The position numbers and the translations under genes are program-made. 64,000 nt of DNA from positions 1 to 64,000 of the forward strand of contig CANJPU010000019.1 of assembly GCA_947476285.1 (NCBI GenBank), given 5' to 3'. The DNA comes from Comamonadaceae bacterium (GTDB lineage: Bacteria > Pseudomonadota > Gammaproteobacteria > Burkholderiales > Burkholderiaceae_C). Below, in pieces: positions 47,463 through 57,120 of this stretch (positions are counted from its first letter, which is position 1; each line of letters starts with the position of its first letter). The notes under the pieces are model-generated. The model was not told the DNA's origin. It saw only the letters and a list, made by a program, of their open reading frames with translations, and made no database searches.

Positions 47463-48755
47463 TCAATCGGTCACCCCACCCAGGCTTCTGAGCACCCCCT
47501 GCCACAGCGCATCACGGTGGCGGTATGGCAGTACGTCCTGGCGGCCGCTGGGTTGGTCGTTCACCGAGGTTTGAACCATCACGATCCCAGACTTGGGCTG
47601 CACGAAGATGTTCTGCCCGTGGATGCCCTGCAGTGCAAAGCTGCGCTCATTGCCCGGCAGGATCCAGGTCTGATAGCCGTAGCCCATGTAAGGGGTGGCC
47701 GAGCGCGGCTTGAACGCAGGGGGCTGACGCGAAGCATCGGTCGCATCCAGCAGATAGTCCTTGGGGACGATCTCGACGCCATCGCGCACGCCGTCGTTGG
47801 CCAGCAGCATGCCAAGGCGGCCATAGTCTCGCAGCGTGGCGTTGAAACCACCGCCGGTCGATTCGACATCATCGGTGGACGCGAGCAGCCAGCGCGCCTC
47901 GGACTGCGCGCCCATGGGTTTCCACAGCCAATCCTCGGTCAGTTGGGCCACGCTCTGGCCAGTGGCCATTCTCAGCACCCGACCCAAAATTTCGGTCTCG
48001 ATGGAGGCATATTGAAAGCGAGTGCCTTGCTCGGCCTGGTGCTCGGTTTTGCTATTGAGGTACTGGACAACTTTCTCTGGTTGGCGGCGATTGGCAGGCA
48101 GGTAGAGCACCCGGGCCCAGGCCCAGCTATCGTCATCGGACGTCCAGGTGTAGAGCTCGCGAAACGCGACGCCCGATGCCATGCGCAGCAGATTGCGAAT
48201 CGTCGTCTGGCCATAGGCCGACGGCGCGATCTCGGGCCAGTAGTCTGCTGCCTTGTCATCCAGTGACTTGATCATGCCTTTGCGCAAGGCAATGCCCACC
48301 AGCATGGAGGTGACCGTCTTGGCCATCGAGAATGACCGAAAGCGCATCGAAGGCTGGCGGTCGTACTGATAACGCTCCAGCACAATCTGTCCATCCTTGA
48401 TCACCAAGAGGCCCGTGGTCTTGGTATCGGCCATGAAGTCGTCGATGGACTTGTTGAAGAACCCCCAGCGGTAGCTGATCTCGGGTGGCTTCTGGGCATG
48501 CGGCAGTGCCCACGGCTCGGGCGCCGCATGCACGATGGCGCTACGGGCCACCTTGTCACTGGCCGACCAGGTGCCCACTCGGCACTCGGGCCGCGTCAGT
48601 GCCGCAGCGCATGTGGGGTAGGCAGCTGCCTGCCCCAGTTTTTCACTGTCCGGGCCATCAGGGCGCACTTGCCAGGTTTGGGCGCTCGCCAGACCGCTGG
48701 CCGCGGCAAAGGCCAGGGCGCAGATCGGAACCAAGCATGTGTGCAGTAGCTTCAC
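47463..48755 (-). CDS. Periplasmic serine hydrolase, beta-lactamase/esterase fold
   Basis: The 430-residue protein begins at GTG with a signal peptide (VPICALAFAAASGLASAQ). The nucleophile motif is S143-M-A-K146 (FRSFSMAKTVTSMLVG), and a Tyr-x-Ser motif (FQYASIETEILGRV) stands in for the class C YxN. It is related to 6-aminohexanoate-dimer hydrolases and other class C-like esterases/amidases. It may release the acid that the CoA enzymes then activate; this is inference from position. Start choice is uncertain because no strong ribosome site is seen. Confidence 0.8.
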   Translation of the reverse strand: MKLLHTCLVPICALAFAAASGLASAQTWQVRPDGPDSEKLGQAAAYPTCAAALTRPECRVGTWSASDKVARSAIVHAAPEPWALPHAQKPPEISYRWGFFNKSIDDFMADTKTTGLLVIKDGQIVLERYQYDRQPSMRFRSFSMAKTVTSMLVGIALRKGMIKSLDDKAADYWPEIAPSAYGQTTIRNLLRMASGVAFRELYTWTSDDDSWAWARVLYLPANRRQPEKVVQYLNSKTEHQAEQGTRFQYASIETEILGRVLRMATGQSVAQLTEDWLWKPMGAQSEARWLLASTDDVESTGGGFNATLRDYGRLGMLLANDGVRDGVEIVPKDYLLDATDASRQPPAFKPRSATPYMGYGYQTWILPGNERSFALQGIHGQNIFVQPKSGIVMVQTSVNDQPSGRQDVLPYRHRDALWQGVLRSLGGVTD

Positions 48756-48813
48756 GTGGCCATTGTGACTCGCCGACGCGCATTCATGCAACACGCTGCG
48801 AGAACAAGTGCAA

Positions 48814-51156
48814 TCACATGCCGATGTAGATGTGATCTGGCGCCAGCCCTGCCTGATAGCGGTCGTACATGGCCTCATAGGCTGCTTCGAGGCCTCGGGC
48901 AAAGCGCGGCGTGTCAAAGAGCGCTTGGGTCAATCGATTTTCAGCGAGCCTGTGCTTGATGAGGGCGAGCTTTTGAGGATGGCTTGCCAACTCAAGGGCT
49001 ATGGCTTCGTACTGCTGCGGTGAACTGGCGATCAGTTCAGGAAGATCAATCGCAGTGAGCAAACTGGCTGCGACCCGACTGGCAAATGATTCGCCCATCA
49101 AGGTCAATACCGGCAGTCCGGCCCAGAGCGCGTCGCTGGCCGTTGTGCCGGCGTTGTATGGCGAGGTGTCCAGGAACAAGTCGGCCGCCTTGTACCGTGC
49201 AAGGTACTCGTCCCTTGGCAGGCGCTTGGCGAAAACCAATCTCTCCGGTGCCACACCGCGCATCTGCGCTTGTCTTTTGAGGTGGGTCGGCGCATGTGAA
49301 TTATCGGCATAAAGAAGAAGGACGCTGTTGTCAGTCGCCTTGAGAATGCGCATCCAGCGGCTGAACGTATCGGGTGTAATTTTGTAGTTGTTATTGAAGC
49401 AGCAAAATACAAACGCATCCTCGGGCAGCCCAAGTTCCTGCCGTGAGAACGTCTTGTCTGAAATGACGCGCGTGGAGTCGTTCGCTTGATAGGACGGAAG
49501 ATGCAGGATCTTCTCGGTGTAAAACCTGTGCTGGCTTTGAGGGACGATGACTCTGTCGGCAAGCAGGTAATCGATATAGGGCGCGCCCGTCGTGCCCAAG
49601 TACCCGATGTAGCTTGCTTGAATGGGTGCGGCGCGATAGCTGAAAATTCCCATTCTGGCGCCAGCGGTTACGCCGCCAAGGTCGATTGCAATGTCAACCC
49701 CCAGGTCTCTGGATAATTGGGCGACTGCCTGATCGCTCTTTGATCGCACATCGACCCATTCGTCAAACGCCTTGGCGACTCTCTTGTGTGTCTGGCTTTG
49801 GGTGTCGGTGCCAAATGAGATGGCGATGGTCTCAAAGCGATCTTTGTTGTGCGATTCGAATAACTGCGCCAAGAGGAAAGAAACCGGATGCTCGCCAAAA
49901 TCGGCTGAGTAGTAGGCCACGCGTATCTTCTGCCTGGGCACGCGTCTCGCAATAACGCCTAAAGCACTGTTCTGGGGAGCTTTGGTCTTGACCCAAATCT
50001 CACTTGCCAACTTGTGCAGCATCGGCGAGTCGCACGCCGCGAGCAAGGGGAATCCCGACGAGACTGTGGCGCCGGATCTAACTTGAGATTCGACTGCGCT
50101 GAGGCGTTCTGAAAAGCCTTGCCAGTCGCACATCTGCATTTGTGTGTGAAGTCGACTCCCAAGCAAGAACTCGTAATCGGGTTTCAGTGCGATGGCTTTG
50201 TCGTAACTCGCAAGCGCCTCGTCCAGGCGCTTGAATTCTCTTAAGGCATTGCCTCGGCTGTTGTATGCGTCGGGGCTATCGGGTTTGAGGCTGATGGCCT
50301 TGTCGTAGCTGGCGATGGCGGCATCTACTTGCTTGAGATCCCTCAGCGCTTGGCCGCGATTGCTGTAGGCGTCGGCGTAGTCAGGCTTGAGTTTGATGGC
50401 TTTGTCGTAGCTCGCAAGCGCCTCGTCCAGGCGGCCGAGCTCTCTCAGGGCATTGCCACGGTTGTTGTATGTTTCGGGGGATTCGAGCCCGAGGCTGATG
50501 GCCGTGTCGTAGCTGGAAATGGCCAAGGCAAGCTGCCCAAGTCCTATCAAGGTATGGGCGCGATTGTTGTAGGCTGCGGCATAGTCCGGTTTGAGCTCAA
50601 TGGCCTCGTCGTAACTCGCCAGCGCCTCGTCCAGGCGCTTGAGTCCTCTCAAGGCAGTGCCGCGATTGCTGTAGGCGTCTGCGTAGTCTGGCTTGCGGCT
50701 GATGGCCTCGTCGTAACTCGCCAGCGCCTCGGTGAAGCGGCTGAGCTCTCGTAAGGCATTGCCACGGTTCTTGTATGCCTCAGGGTAATTGGGTCTGAGG
50801 CTGATGGCCGTGTCGTAGCTGGCAATGGCGGCAACTCGCTGCGTCAACTCCTTGAGTGCATTTCCCAGGTTGTTGTGGACATGAGCGTGGGAAGGGTCGA
50901 TCGCGATGGCTTGGCCAAAGAACGCAACAGCCGCTTCAAAGTCCTGAGTCTGGCCCGCGATGACGCCGAGCAAGTGCAGTGCTTCAAAGTGCTCGGGGCT
51001 TTGCGCGAGCACGGCCTGGTAAATCGGCCTTGCCTCAGTCAGCCTGCCCTGTTGATGTAAGGCCAGCCCGGTTTGCAGCAGCTCGGCCAAGAGTTGCCGT
51101 GCCTGTTGTGGGTCTATCGGCTCTTGGTGCTGAGGGGTTTGCGTGGGGCGAGTCAC
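48814..51156 (-). CDS. TPR protein with O-GlcNAc-transferase-like (GT41) domain
   Basis: The 780-residue protein has about nine TPR units (residues 10-330), then a GT41/SPINDLY-type catalytic half: RQKIRVAYYSADFGEHPVSF (20), DLGGVTAGARMGIFSYRAAP (20), QASYIGYLGTTGAPYIDYLL (20), then ADLFLDTSPYNAGTTASDAL and WAGLPVLTLMGESFASRVAA. Bacterial members glycosylate adhesins or flagellar proteins. The target is unknown. It interrupts the catabolic run in the same orientation, and its N-terminal repeats resemble those of the protein at 9086. Confidence 0.88.
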   Translation of the reverse strand: MTRPTQTPQHQEPIDPQQARQLLAELLQTGLALHQQGRLTEARPIYQAVLAQSPEHFEALHLLGVIAGQTQDFEAAVAFFGQAIAIDPSHAHVHNNLGNALKELTQRVAAIASYDTAISLRPNYPEAYKNRGNALRELSRFTEALASYDEAISRKPDYADAYSNRGTALRGLKRLDEALASYDEAIELKPDYAAAYNNRAHTLIGLGQLALAISSYDTAISLGLESPETYNNRGNALRELGRLDEALASYDKAIKLKPDYADAYSNRGQALRDLKQVDAAIASYDKAISLKPDSPDAYNSRGNALREFKRLDEALASYDKAIALKPDYEFLLGSRLHTQMQMCDWQGFSERLSAVESQVRSGATVSSGFPLLAACDSPMLHKLASEIWVKTKAPQNSALGVIARRVPRQKIRVAYYSADFGEHPVSFLLAQLFESHNKDRFETIAISFGTDTQSQTHKRVAKAFDEWVDVRSKSDQAVAQLSRDLGVDIAIDLGGVTAGARMGIFSYRAAPIQASYIGYLGTTGAPYIDYLLADRVIVPQSQHRFYTEKILHLPSYQANDSTRVISDKTFSRQELGLPEDAFVFCCFNNNYKITPDTFSRWMRILKATDNSVLLLYADNSHAPTHLKRQAQMRGVAPERLVFAKRLPRDEYLARYKAADLFLDTSPYNAGTTASDALWAGLPVLTLMGESFASRVAASLLTAIDLPELIASSPQQYEAIALELASHPQKLALIKHRLAENRLTQALFDTPRFARGLEAAYEAMYDRYQAGLAPDHIYIGM
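50160..51090 (-). repeat. 102-bp tandem coding repeats (TPR units)
   Basis: Successive 102-bp units in the GT41 gene repeat the codons for AYxNRGNALREL and EALASYDxAI, with several neighbouring units very similar at the DNA level. Boundaries are approximate. Confidence 0.7.
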
Positions 51157-51197
51157 GCGATCATCTTATCGCGCTCAATCTACTGGTTTTGCTTGCT

Positions 51198-52349
51198 CTA
51201 TTCGTCCAGCAAGCTCACTCCGTGACTTCGAAGCGACGCGATGGATTCCATGCTCAAACCCCAGTCACGCAGTGCCTGCAGGCCGCCTTCACCGCGCATC
51301 GGCGGCTGTGTGGGTGTGTGGGCGGCACTGCCCGAAAAGCGCGGGGCGGGTGCGGGCTGCACAACGCCGCCGACCTCGACGAAGGAATCGCGTGCCACGG
51401 CGTGCGCATCTGCTCTGGCCTCGGCGAAGGACAGCACCGGCGTCACACATGCATCCGAGTGATCGAAAACCGAACGCCACTCAGATCGGGTCCGCGTCTT
51501 GAATGCCTGCGCGATGATGGTGCCGATCTGCGGCCAGTGCGAGCGGTCCTTGCGGTCCGGTACCGTTGCCGGGTTCAGGCCGAGTTCCTTCAACAGCAAG
51601 GCATAGAACTCGTCTTCGTTGGCGCCCACCGCCATGAACTGGCCATCGGCGGTTTCATACGTCGCATACCAAGGCGCCGAACCATCCAGATGATTTTGGC
51701 CCCGTCCGTCCTTCCATCGACCGGATGCAAGCATGCCGCTGAACAGCGTGCCCAGCAGCGACGCGCCTTCGAACATTGCAGCATCCACCACCTGGCCCTT
51801 GCCGGTGCGCGACGCCTCCAGCAGGCCGCAGGCGATTCCAAAGGCCAGCAGCATCCCACCGCCACCCATGTCGCCCAGCAAGTTGAGCGGCACGGTGGGT
51901 GGCTCGCCGGCGCGGCCGATTGCGCCGAGCACTCCGCCCAATGCGATGTAATTGATGTCGTGCCCTGCGGTGGCCGCACGCGGGCCAGACTGCCCCCAGC
52001 CTGTCATGCGCCCATAGATGAGTCTGGGATTGCGGGCCAGGCATGCATCCGGACCCAGCCCGCGCCGCTCAAGAGCCCCAGGTCGGAACACGTCGATCAG
52101 CGCGTCAGCGCGCTCGACCAGCGTGAGCACCGCCTCAGTTGCACCATCTGCCTTGAGATCGACCATGACAGAGCGCTTGCCCCGCATCATTGTCTCGAAC
52201 CGTCGCTCACCATACTTGCCCATGCCCGGTGGCCCGACCCGGTCCAGCAGAAGCACGTCCGCGCCCATGTCGGCGAGCATCATGCCCGCAAACGGCCCTG
52301 GCCCGCTGCCCTGGAATTCGATGACCCGAAAGCCGGAAAGAGGTCCCAT
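51198..52349 (-). CDS. CaiB/BaiF CoA-transferase, alpha-methylacyl-CoA racemase-like
   Basis: The 383-residue protein begins MGPLSGFRVIEFQGSGPGPF and has LADMGADVLLLDRVGPPGMG (20), VFRPGALERRGLGPDACLAR (20), NPRLIYGRMTGWGQSGPRAA (20) and GHDINYIALGGVLGAIGRAG (20), a pattern closest to alpha-methylacyl-CoA racemase (AMACR) within the class III family. It could racemise 2-methylacyl-CoA or transfer CoA. It follows the acyl-CoA ligase by 16 bp in one operon. An upstream frame extension overlaps that ligase and is rejected. Confidence 0.88.
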   Translation of the reverse strand: MGPLSGFRVIEFQGSGPGPFAGMMLADMGADVLLLDRVGPPGMGKYGERRFETMMRGKRSVMVDLKADGATEAVLTLVERADALIDVFRPGALERRGLGPDACLARNPRLIYGRMTGWGQSGPRAATAGHDINYIALGGVLGAIGRAGEPPTVPLNLLGDMGGGGMLLAFGIACGLLEASRTGKGQVVDAAMFEGASLLGTLFSGMLASGRWKDGRGQNHLDGSAPWYATYETADGQFMAVGANEDEFYALLLKELGLNPATVPDRKDRSHWPQIGTIIAQAFKTRTRSEWRSVFDHSDACVTPVLSFAEARADAHAVARDSFVEVGGVVQPAPAPRFSGSAAHTPTQPPMRGEGGLQALRDWGLSMESIASLRSHGVSLLDE

Positions 52350-52365
52350 GGTGGTGACGGAATTT

Positions 52366-54009
52366 TCAGCGCGCGCCGGGGCGACGCAGAACGATTCCGG
52401 ACTTCTCGCGGTCGAACATGGACGCAAGGTCTGCCTGCGCTTGTTCGACCAGTTTGAATTTCTGGACCCTGTGGCTGAGCGTGCGCGGCAGATCATCCAC
52501 CAGCCGAACAAAACGCGGAACCATGTAGTAAGCCATATTCTTGCTGCAGAATTCGAGCAACTCCATCTCAGTCAGGGTGTGGCCGGGTTTGCACACGATG
52601 CTCGCCGCCACTTCTTCTTCGCTCAACTCCGCTGTGATGGCGTAGACGGCCACCTCCCCCACGGCTGGGTGCGAGGCGATGGCTTGCTCGACCTCGGCGC
52701 AGGAGATGTTCTCGCCGCGTCGCCTGATTGCGTCTTTCTTGCGTCCCACGAATTGAAGGTAGCCGTCTGCGTCAAGGTACCCAAGGTCGCCTGTGTGGAA
52801 CCACATGTTGCGCATGGCCGCCAGTGTGGCTTCGGGCATTTTGTAATAGCCCTGCGAGGTGTTCCACACGTTGTTGCTGCGAACAACGATCTCGCCAGGC
52901 TGCCCAGACGGCATGTCAAGATCGTCCTCGTCCACGATGCGCAGTTCGATGCCGCGCCGGGGCCGTCCAGCCGAGCCCAGTTTGGATCGCGGGTCTGCCG
53001 CGGTGAACGCGGCGATCTGCCCAAAATCCGAAAGGCCATAGCCGCTGACGATCTTGACGCCGAAGCGCGCCTCGAACTCGCTGCCGTAGCGCGGCACCGG
53101 AACCATTCGGCACAGCCGCAGTGAATGCGCACGATCGTCGCTTGAGGGCGGCTGATTCATGATGATGTCGGACATGGCACCCAGTGCGTTGCACAGCGTG
53201 ACCTTGTAGTCGCGGATGTCAGGCCAGAAGCGGCTCATCGAAAATCGCCGGGTCATCACCACACTGGCGCCCGCCAGCATCGCCGCATAGGTGACGCCGA
53301 ACAGGGCGCTCACATGGAACATGGGCAGGCAGACGTAGGCGATATCCTCAGGCCGATAGTCGTGCTCCTGCGCATTGTTCGCCGCATACCCCAGGCAGTG
53401 CGCATGCGGGTACATGTTCAGCTTGGAAGGGCCGGTCGTGCCGGAGGTGTAGGACAGGAATGCGAGGTCGGTAAAACGAACCTGCGAATCAATCGGGGAA
53501 TCACCATGCTGTTCGAGCTCGGCGAAAGAAATGCAGGCAGCCTCGGGCCATGGGGAAGCGACAGGCGATGGGCCCTCGCCCAGGACGATGATGGATTTCA
53601 AGGCGAGGGGCGCCGCGTTGTCGGTGCCGGTGAAGCTCTCTTGCAATGCGGCATCGACGACCAGCACGGTGGCGTCGGACAGATTCACCAGATGCCGCAG
53701 CTGGCTGCCGCGGGCCGCTGTGTTGACCGGCACCACCACCGCGCCAAGCTTGCCGAGCGCAAAGTAGAGAAGAAGCTGTTCGGGCGAGTTCTCCATCATC
53801 ACCGCGACGTGCGCGCCCTTGCTCACCCCGTTTGCAAGAAGCCCGCTCGCCAGCCGATTCGAGAGCAGGTCCAGATCCCTGTAGGTGAAAGTGCGGCCAT
53901 CTGGGACAAAGCTGAGAAACACCTTTGAGCCCAACTGCTCGGCCTGCCGTGCGAGCACCTGGCCGATGGTGCGCTGCTGCAAGGGAAAGCTGATGGAGGA
54001 CATCCTCAA
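52366..54009 (-). CDS. AMP-dependent acyl-CoA synthetase/ligase
   Basis: The 547-residue ANL-family enzyme activates a carboxylate through an adenylate. Core motifs: SYTSGTTGPSKLNMYPHA (P-loop A3), VSGYGLSDFGQIAAF, the A7 segment WFHTGDLGYLDADGYLQFVG (20), A8 RRRGENISCAEVEQAI and the end LPRTLSHRVQKFKL with the catalytic Lys. It resembles crotonobetaine/carnitine CoA ligases more than fatty-acid ligases. The start overlaps the upstream nitronate monooxygenase-like stop by 4 bp. Confidence 0.9.
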   Translation of the reverse strand: MRMSSISFPLQQRTIGQVLARQAEQLGSKVFLSFVPDGRTFTYRDLDLLSNRLASGLLANGVSKGAHVAVMMENSPEQLLLYFALGKLGAVVVPVNTAARGSQLRHLVNLSDATVLVVDAALQESFTGTDNAAPLALKSIIVLGEGPSPVASPWPEAACISFAELEQHGDSPIDSQVRFTDLAFLSYTSGTTGPSKLNMYPHAHCLGYAANNAQEHDYRPEDIAYVCLPMFHVSALFGVTYAAMLAGASVVMTRRFSMSRFWPDIRDYKVTLCNALGAMSDIIMNQPPSSDDRAHSLRLCRMVPVPRYGSEFEARFGVKIVSGYGLSDFGQIAAFTAADPRSKLGSAGRPRRGIELRIVDEDDLDMPSGQPGEIVVRSNNVWNTSQGYYKMPEATLAAMRNMWFHTGDLGYLDADGYLQFVGRKKDAIRRRGENISCAEVEQAIASHPAVGEVAVYAITAELSEEEVAASIVCKPGHTLTEMELLEFCSKNMAYYMVPRFVRLVDDLPRTLSHRVQKFKLVEQAQADLASMFDREKSGIVLRRPGAR

Positions 54010-55127
54010 GACTCCATGGCCCCGTTAAGCCGGTCCATGGTGTCCGAGAAATCCGAGAGCATGGTGTAGACGACTTGCTTGACGGTGGTTTCCTCGCGCA
54101 GTTGCCCGACGACCTGGCCGGCTGGATAGGACAGCAGCGGTTCTGAGCGAAAGCGCACCATGCGCTCCAGCGCTTCGTTGACCAGCATCGACTGCAGCGG
54201 CATGCGCAGCGCCTTGGGTGCGCCCTCGGCCTCCCAGGCTTCCACCCAGGCCGAGCGCAGACGACGCGCGGGCTTTCCGGTGCCACAACGTGAGCGAAGC
54301 GTATCGCTGGAAGTCGCTGCGAACAGTTTCTTCTTGAGTTCAGGGATGACCTCGCTCTCGGCAGTGCCCAGCCACACAGTCCCCGTCCATGCGCCCTGCG
54401 CGCCCAGCGCAAGCACGGCTGCGAGCTGACGTCCATTGCCGATGCCACCGGCTGCAAGCACTGGGATGGGTGAGACCAGGTCCACCACTTCGGGAACCAG
54501 GACAAGCGTAGAGATCTCTCCGGTGTGGCCGGCTGCCTCCCAGCCCTGCGCGACGATGATGTCAACGCCTGCGTCGGCCTGAGTCTTGGCATGCTTGGGG
54601 TGCCCTATCAGGCCGGCGACTTTCAAGCCCAGCGAGTGCGCGCGCTCAATCACGTGTGCAGGCGGTGCGCCCAGCGCGCTGACGATCATGCGGGCCTGGG
54701 GATGCCGGTACACGACTTCCAGGCGCTTCTCGGCCTCGCGGTGCGTGCGTGTCAGATCTGACATGTACTCACGCATCATCTCTTCGCTCTGCTCTTTGGA
54801 GAGTTCGGGCACGTCGTACTTGCGCATCAAGGCGGCGACGAACTCCCGGTGTTCCTTGGGAAGGTATTGATTGACTGTTTCGGGTGTCAGGTTTTCATAT
54901 TCCTTGGGCTGCTTGGACGGGAACAGAACGTCCACACCATAGGGCTTGCCGTCACAGTGCTGGTCCAGCCAACTGAGTTCGAGTTCAAGCTGATCTGCGG
55001 TGAAGTGCGAAGTGCCCAGCGTTCCCATGCCGCCGCTGCGACTGACCGCCGCGACCACATCGCGGCAGTGTGAGAACGCGAAGATCGGCGCGGTCAATCC
55101 GAACATTTCCATCACAGGGGTGTGCAT
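54006..55127 (-). CDS. Nitronate monooxygenase-like FMN enzyme
   Basis: The 373-residue TIM-barrel flavoprotein matches the NMO/2-nitropropane dioxygenase family (IPR004136): FGLTAPIFAFSHCRDVVAAV then SRSGGMGTLG, DIIVAQGWEAAGHTGEISTL (20), PVLAAGGIGNGRQLAAVLAL (20) and GAWTGTVWLGTAES. Whether it acts on nitronates is not shown; many members have other redox roles. GAGGAGT lies 8 nt before the ATG. It is the first gene of a run with the acyl-CoA ligase and racemase-like genes. Confidence 0.87.
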   Translation of the reverse strand: MHTPVMEMFGLTAPIFAFSHCRDVVAAVSRSGGMGTLGTSHFTADQLELELSWLDQHCDGKPYGVDVLFPSKQPKEYENLTPETVNQYLPKEHREFVAALMRKYDVPELSKEQSEEMMREYMSDLTRTHREAEKRLEVVYRHPQARMIVSALGAPPAHVIERAHSLGLKVAGLIGHPKHAKTQADAGVDIIVAQGWEAAGHTGEISTLVLVPEVVDLVSPIPVLAAGGIGNGRQLAAVLALGAQGAWTGTVWLGTAESEVIPELKKKLFAATSSDTLRSRCGTGKPARRLRSAWVEAWEAEGAPKALRMPLQSMLVNEALERMVRFRSEPLLSYPAGQVVGQLREETTVKQVVYTMLSDFSDTMDRLNGAMES

Positions 55128-55440
55128 CTCTGACTCCTCGAAAATAGTACTTCTGTTGTTTCCACAAGCTATGGTGGTCAGCAAGGAATATGCCACACGC
55201 GATGATGAAATGTGTTCGCGCAATTACCAATGAGCAGACACTATTTGTTTGTCCATGATTGTTCTCCATGAGGACATCTTGGCCCTGCATGTATCGGGTC
55301 GATACACTCGCGTGTGATTCGATGGCATCTTGATCTGCTGCGCTGCAACAGTGGATAGGGCAATTTGCTGGCACATGCTTTGCAAAGTCCATCGGTACGC
55401 ATCGGCGTACATCGGTTCGATCAAGACAAGGAGACACTCG
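55128..55440. promoter_or_regulatory. Divergent control region with two palindromes
   Basis: This 313-bp intergenic region serves the leftward NMO operon and the rightward flavoprotein operon. It contains TGTATCG-GGT-CGATACA (55290-55306), a perfect 7-bp-arm palindrome that includes a T-N11-A core, and GTACGC-ATCG-GCGTAC (55395-55410), a second perfect palindrome 31 bp before the flavoprotein start. Both look like operators. No regulator gene is encoded nearby and no ORF in the region is supported. Confidence 0.6.
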
Positions 55441-57039
55441 GTGAGCAACACGCGCACGCATGAAGTGGATGTGGTCGTTATCGGTTGCGGTTGCGCCGGC
55501 AGTTGCGCGGCCATTGAGGCATTTGACCAGGGTGCCCAGGTCGTGGTGCTGGAGAAGCAGCCGGCTGACTCGCACCACTCGAACACCCGCATGAGCGGAG
55601 GCGGCTTTCACTGCCCAAGGCGCGATGGCGATCCTGAGGCGCTCAGAGCCTATGCGAAAGCTCTATTTTCCGGCGTGGGGCTGCCCTTGTGGCTGGATGG
55701 CGGGCATGCACCCTATGCCGATGAGTTGGCGCAGATATGGGCCGCACAGGCTCCCGGCAATGAGGAATTCATGCGCGGTCTCGACCCGAGTTTCAAGACC
55801 GTCAGCATGGCTGGCGTCGCGTTCCCGGATTTTCCGGGCGCGAAAGAGTCTGGTTATGCGGTTGTGAGAAGCACCTACACCGGCACCAGGGACGAGGCGA
55901 CGCAATTTCGCCTGACACGCAAGCTCGACAAGAGCGAGAAGGAATCGGGAGAAGCCTTCAACGCCTGCCTGCAGACGGGATTGCGCAACCGAAACATTCC
56001 CATTCATTACGACACACCGGCCAGCGGCCTGATCACCGATGCCGAAGGCGCAGTCGTGGGTGTGAATGCGCTGCACTGCGGCGAGCCAGTGAGGTATCGG
56101 GCGCGGCGCGGCGTGATACTCACCTCAGGCGGCTACCAGTACAACCTGAACATGCGCAAGGCCTTTCTGGACGGCCCGAGCGTGGAGGGCTGGGCCTTCT
56201 ATGGAACCATGGCCAATACGGGCGACGGCATCCGAATGGCGCTCAAGACGGGCGCGGCCTTGTCCAGAATCGGTAGTGTGGCCGGGCGGATCATCGCTGC
56301 GGTGCCTGAGCGAAGGCATGGGGTCAAGGTGGGCTTTAACACGAACGGTGTGGGCAAGCCCAATGAGATCGTCGTTGACAGCTACGGGCGCCGGTTTGCA
56401 TCGGAGAGGCGCATCACCAAAGACCCGAGCCGCTATCACTTCTACAAGGAGGCCTTGCTGTTCGACACGATCGCACTCGACTATCCGCGCATCCCTTCAT
56501 GGATGGTGTTCGACGAAGACTTGCGCAGCAAGGGGCCGGTGGTGCGCACGGCGGCAGCGTCGTATCACGGCATCGACTGGGACGATGGCAATCTCAACGC
56601 GATCGAGAAAGGCTGGATACTCAAGGCCGACACGCTGCAGGAGTTAGCGCACAAGATTCGCCAACACCCGGACAACCGCGAGCGCATGGAGCCGGGCGTT
56701 CTGGAGGGCGCAATTGCAGCCTACAACGCGCATTGCGCTCGGGGGCGTGACACCGACTTCGATCGCGAGCCAGATTCACTGGGCCCCGTGCAAAGGCCGC
56801 CCTTCTACGCCTTGCCTCTGTATCCCGGCGGCCCCAACACCAAGGGGGGGCTCTCGGTGAACGCACAGCGCCAGGTGCTTGATTGGCAGGATCAGCGCAT
56901 TCCTCGGCTCTATGCTGCCGGAGAAATCGCTTCGGTCTTTCAGTTCGCCTATCAGGGCGGCGGCAATCTGGCCGAAGGCATTGTGTTTGGCCGATACGCT
57001 GGCCGAATGGCGGCCGCAGAAGAGCCGCTGAAAGACTGA
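55441..57039 (+). CDS. FAD-dependent dehydrogenase, fumarate-reductase flavoprotein family (TcuA-like)
   Basis: The 532-residue protein starts at GTG (AAGGAG 8 nt upstream) with the dinucleotide fold VDVVVIGCGCAGSCAAIEAF (20). It has HHSNTRMSGGGFHCPR, RGVILTSGGYQYNLNMRKAF (20), the FAD/substrate block YPGGPNTKGGLSVNAQRQVL (20) and the end AGEIASVFQFAYQGGGNLAE (20). Relatives include tricarballylate dehydrogenase TcuA and 3-ketosteroid dehydrogenases; TcuA-like is favoured by the neighbouring Bug receptor. Substrate unproven. Confidence 0.85.
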   Translation: MSNTRTHEVDVVVIGCGCAGSCAAIEAFDQGAQVVVLEKQPADSHHSNTRMSGGGFHCPRRDGDPEALRAYAKALFSGVGLPLWLDGGHAPYADELAQIWAAQAPGNEEFMRGLDPSFKTVSMAGVAFPDFPGAKESGYAVVRSTYTGTRDEATQFRLTRKLDKSEKESGEAFNACLQTGLRNRNIPIHYDTPASGLITDAEGAVVGVNALHCGEPVRYRARRGVILTSGGYQYNLNMRKAFLDGPSVEGWAFYGTMANTGDGIRMALKTGAALSRIGSVAGRIIAAVPERRHGVKVGFNTNGVGKPNEIVVDSYGRRFASERRITKDPSRYHFYKEALLFDTIALDYPRIPSWMVFDEDLRSKGPVVRTAAASYHGIDWDDGNLNAIEKGWILKADTLQELAHKIRQHPDNRERMEPGVLEGAIAAYNAHCARGRDTDFDREPDSLGPVQRPPFYALPLYPGGPNTKGGLSVNAQRQVLDWQDQRIPRLYAAGEIASVFQFAYQGGGNLAEGIVFGRYAGRMAAAEEPLKD

Positions 57040-57120
57040 GCCCAACGCTAATCCCAACGCTGGCGCACCCGCTCCGATATCTGTACATTGCAGACCAGTA
57101 GTTCATCACAGGAGGCAGAG

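Noticed and set aside
50979-52457. 492-codon plus-strand open frame
   Set aside because: Runs antisense to the GT41 TPR gene and the CaiB/AMACR-like gene; composition is that of a shadow frame.
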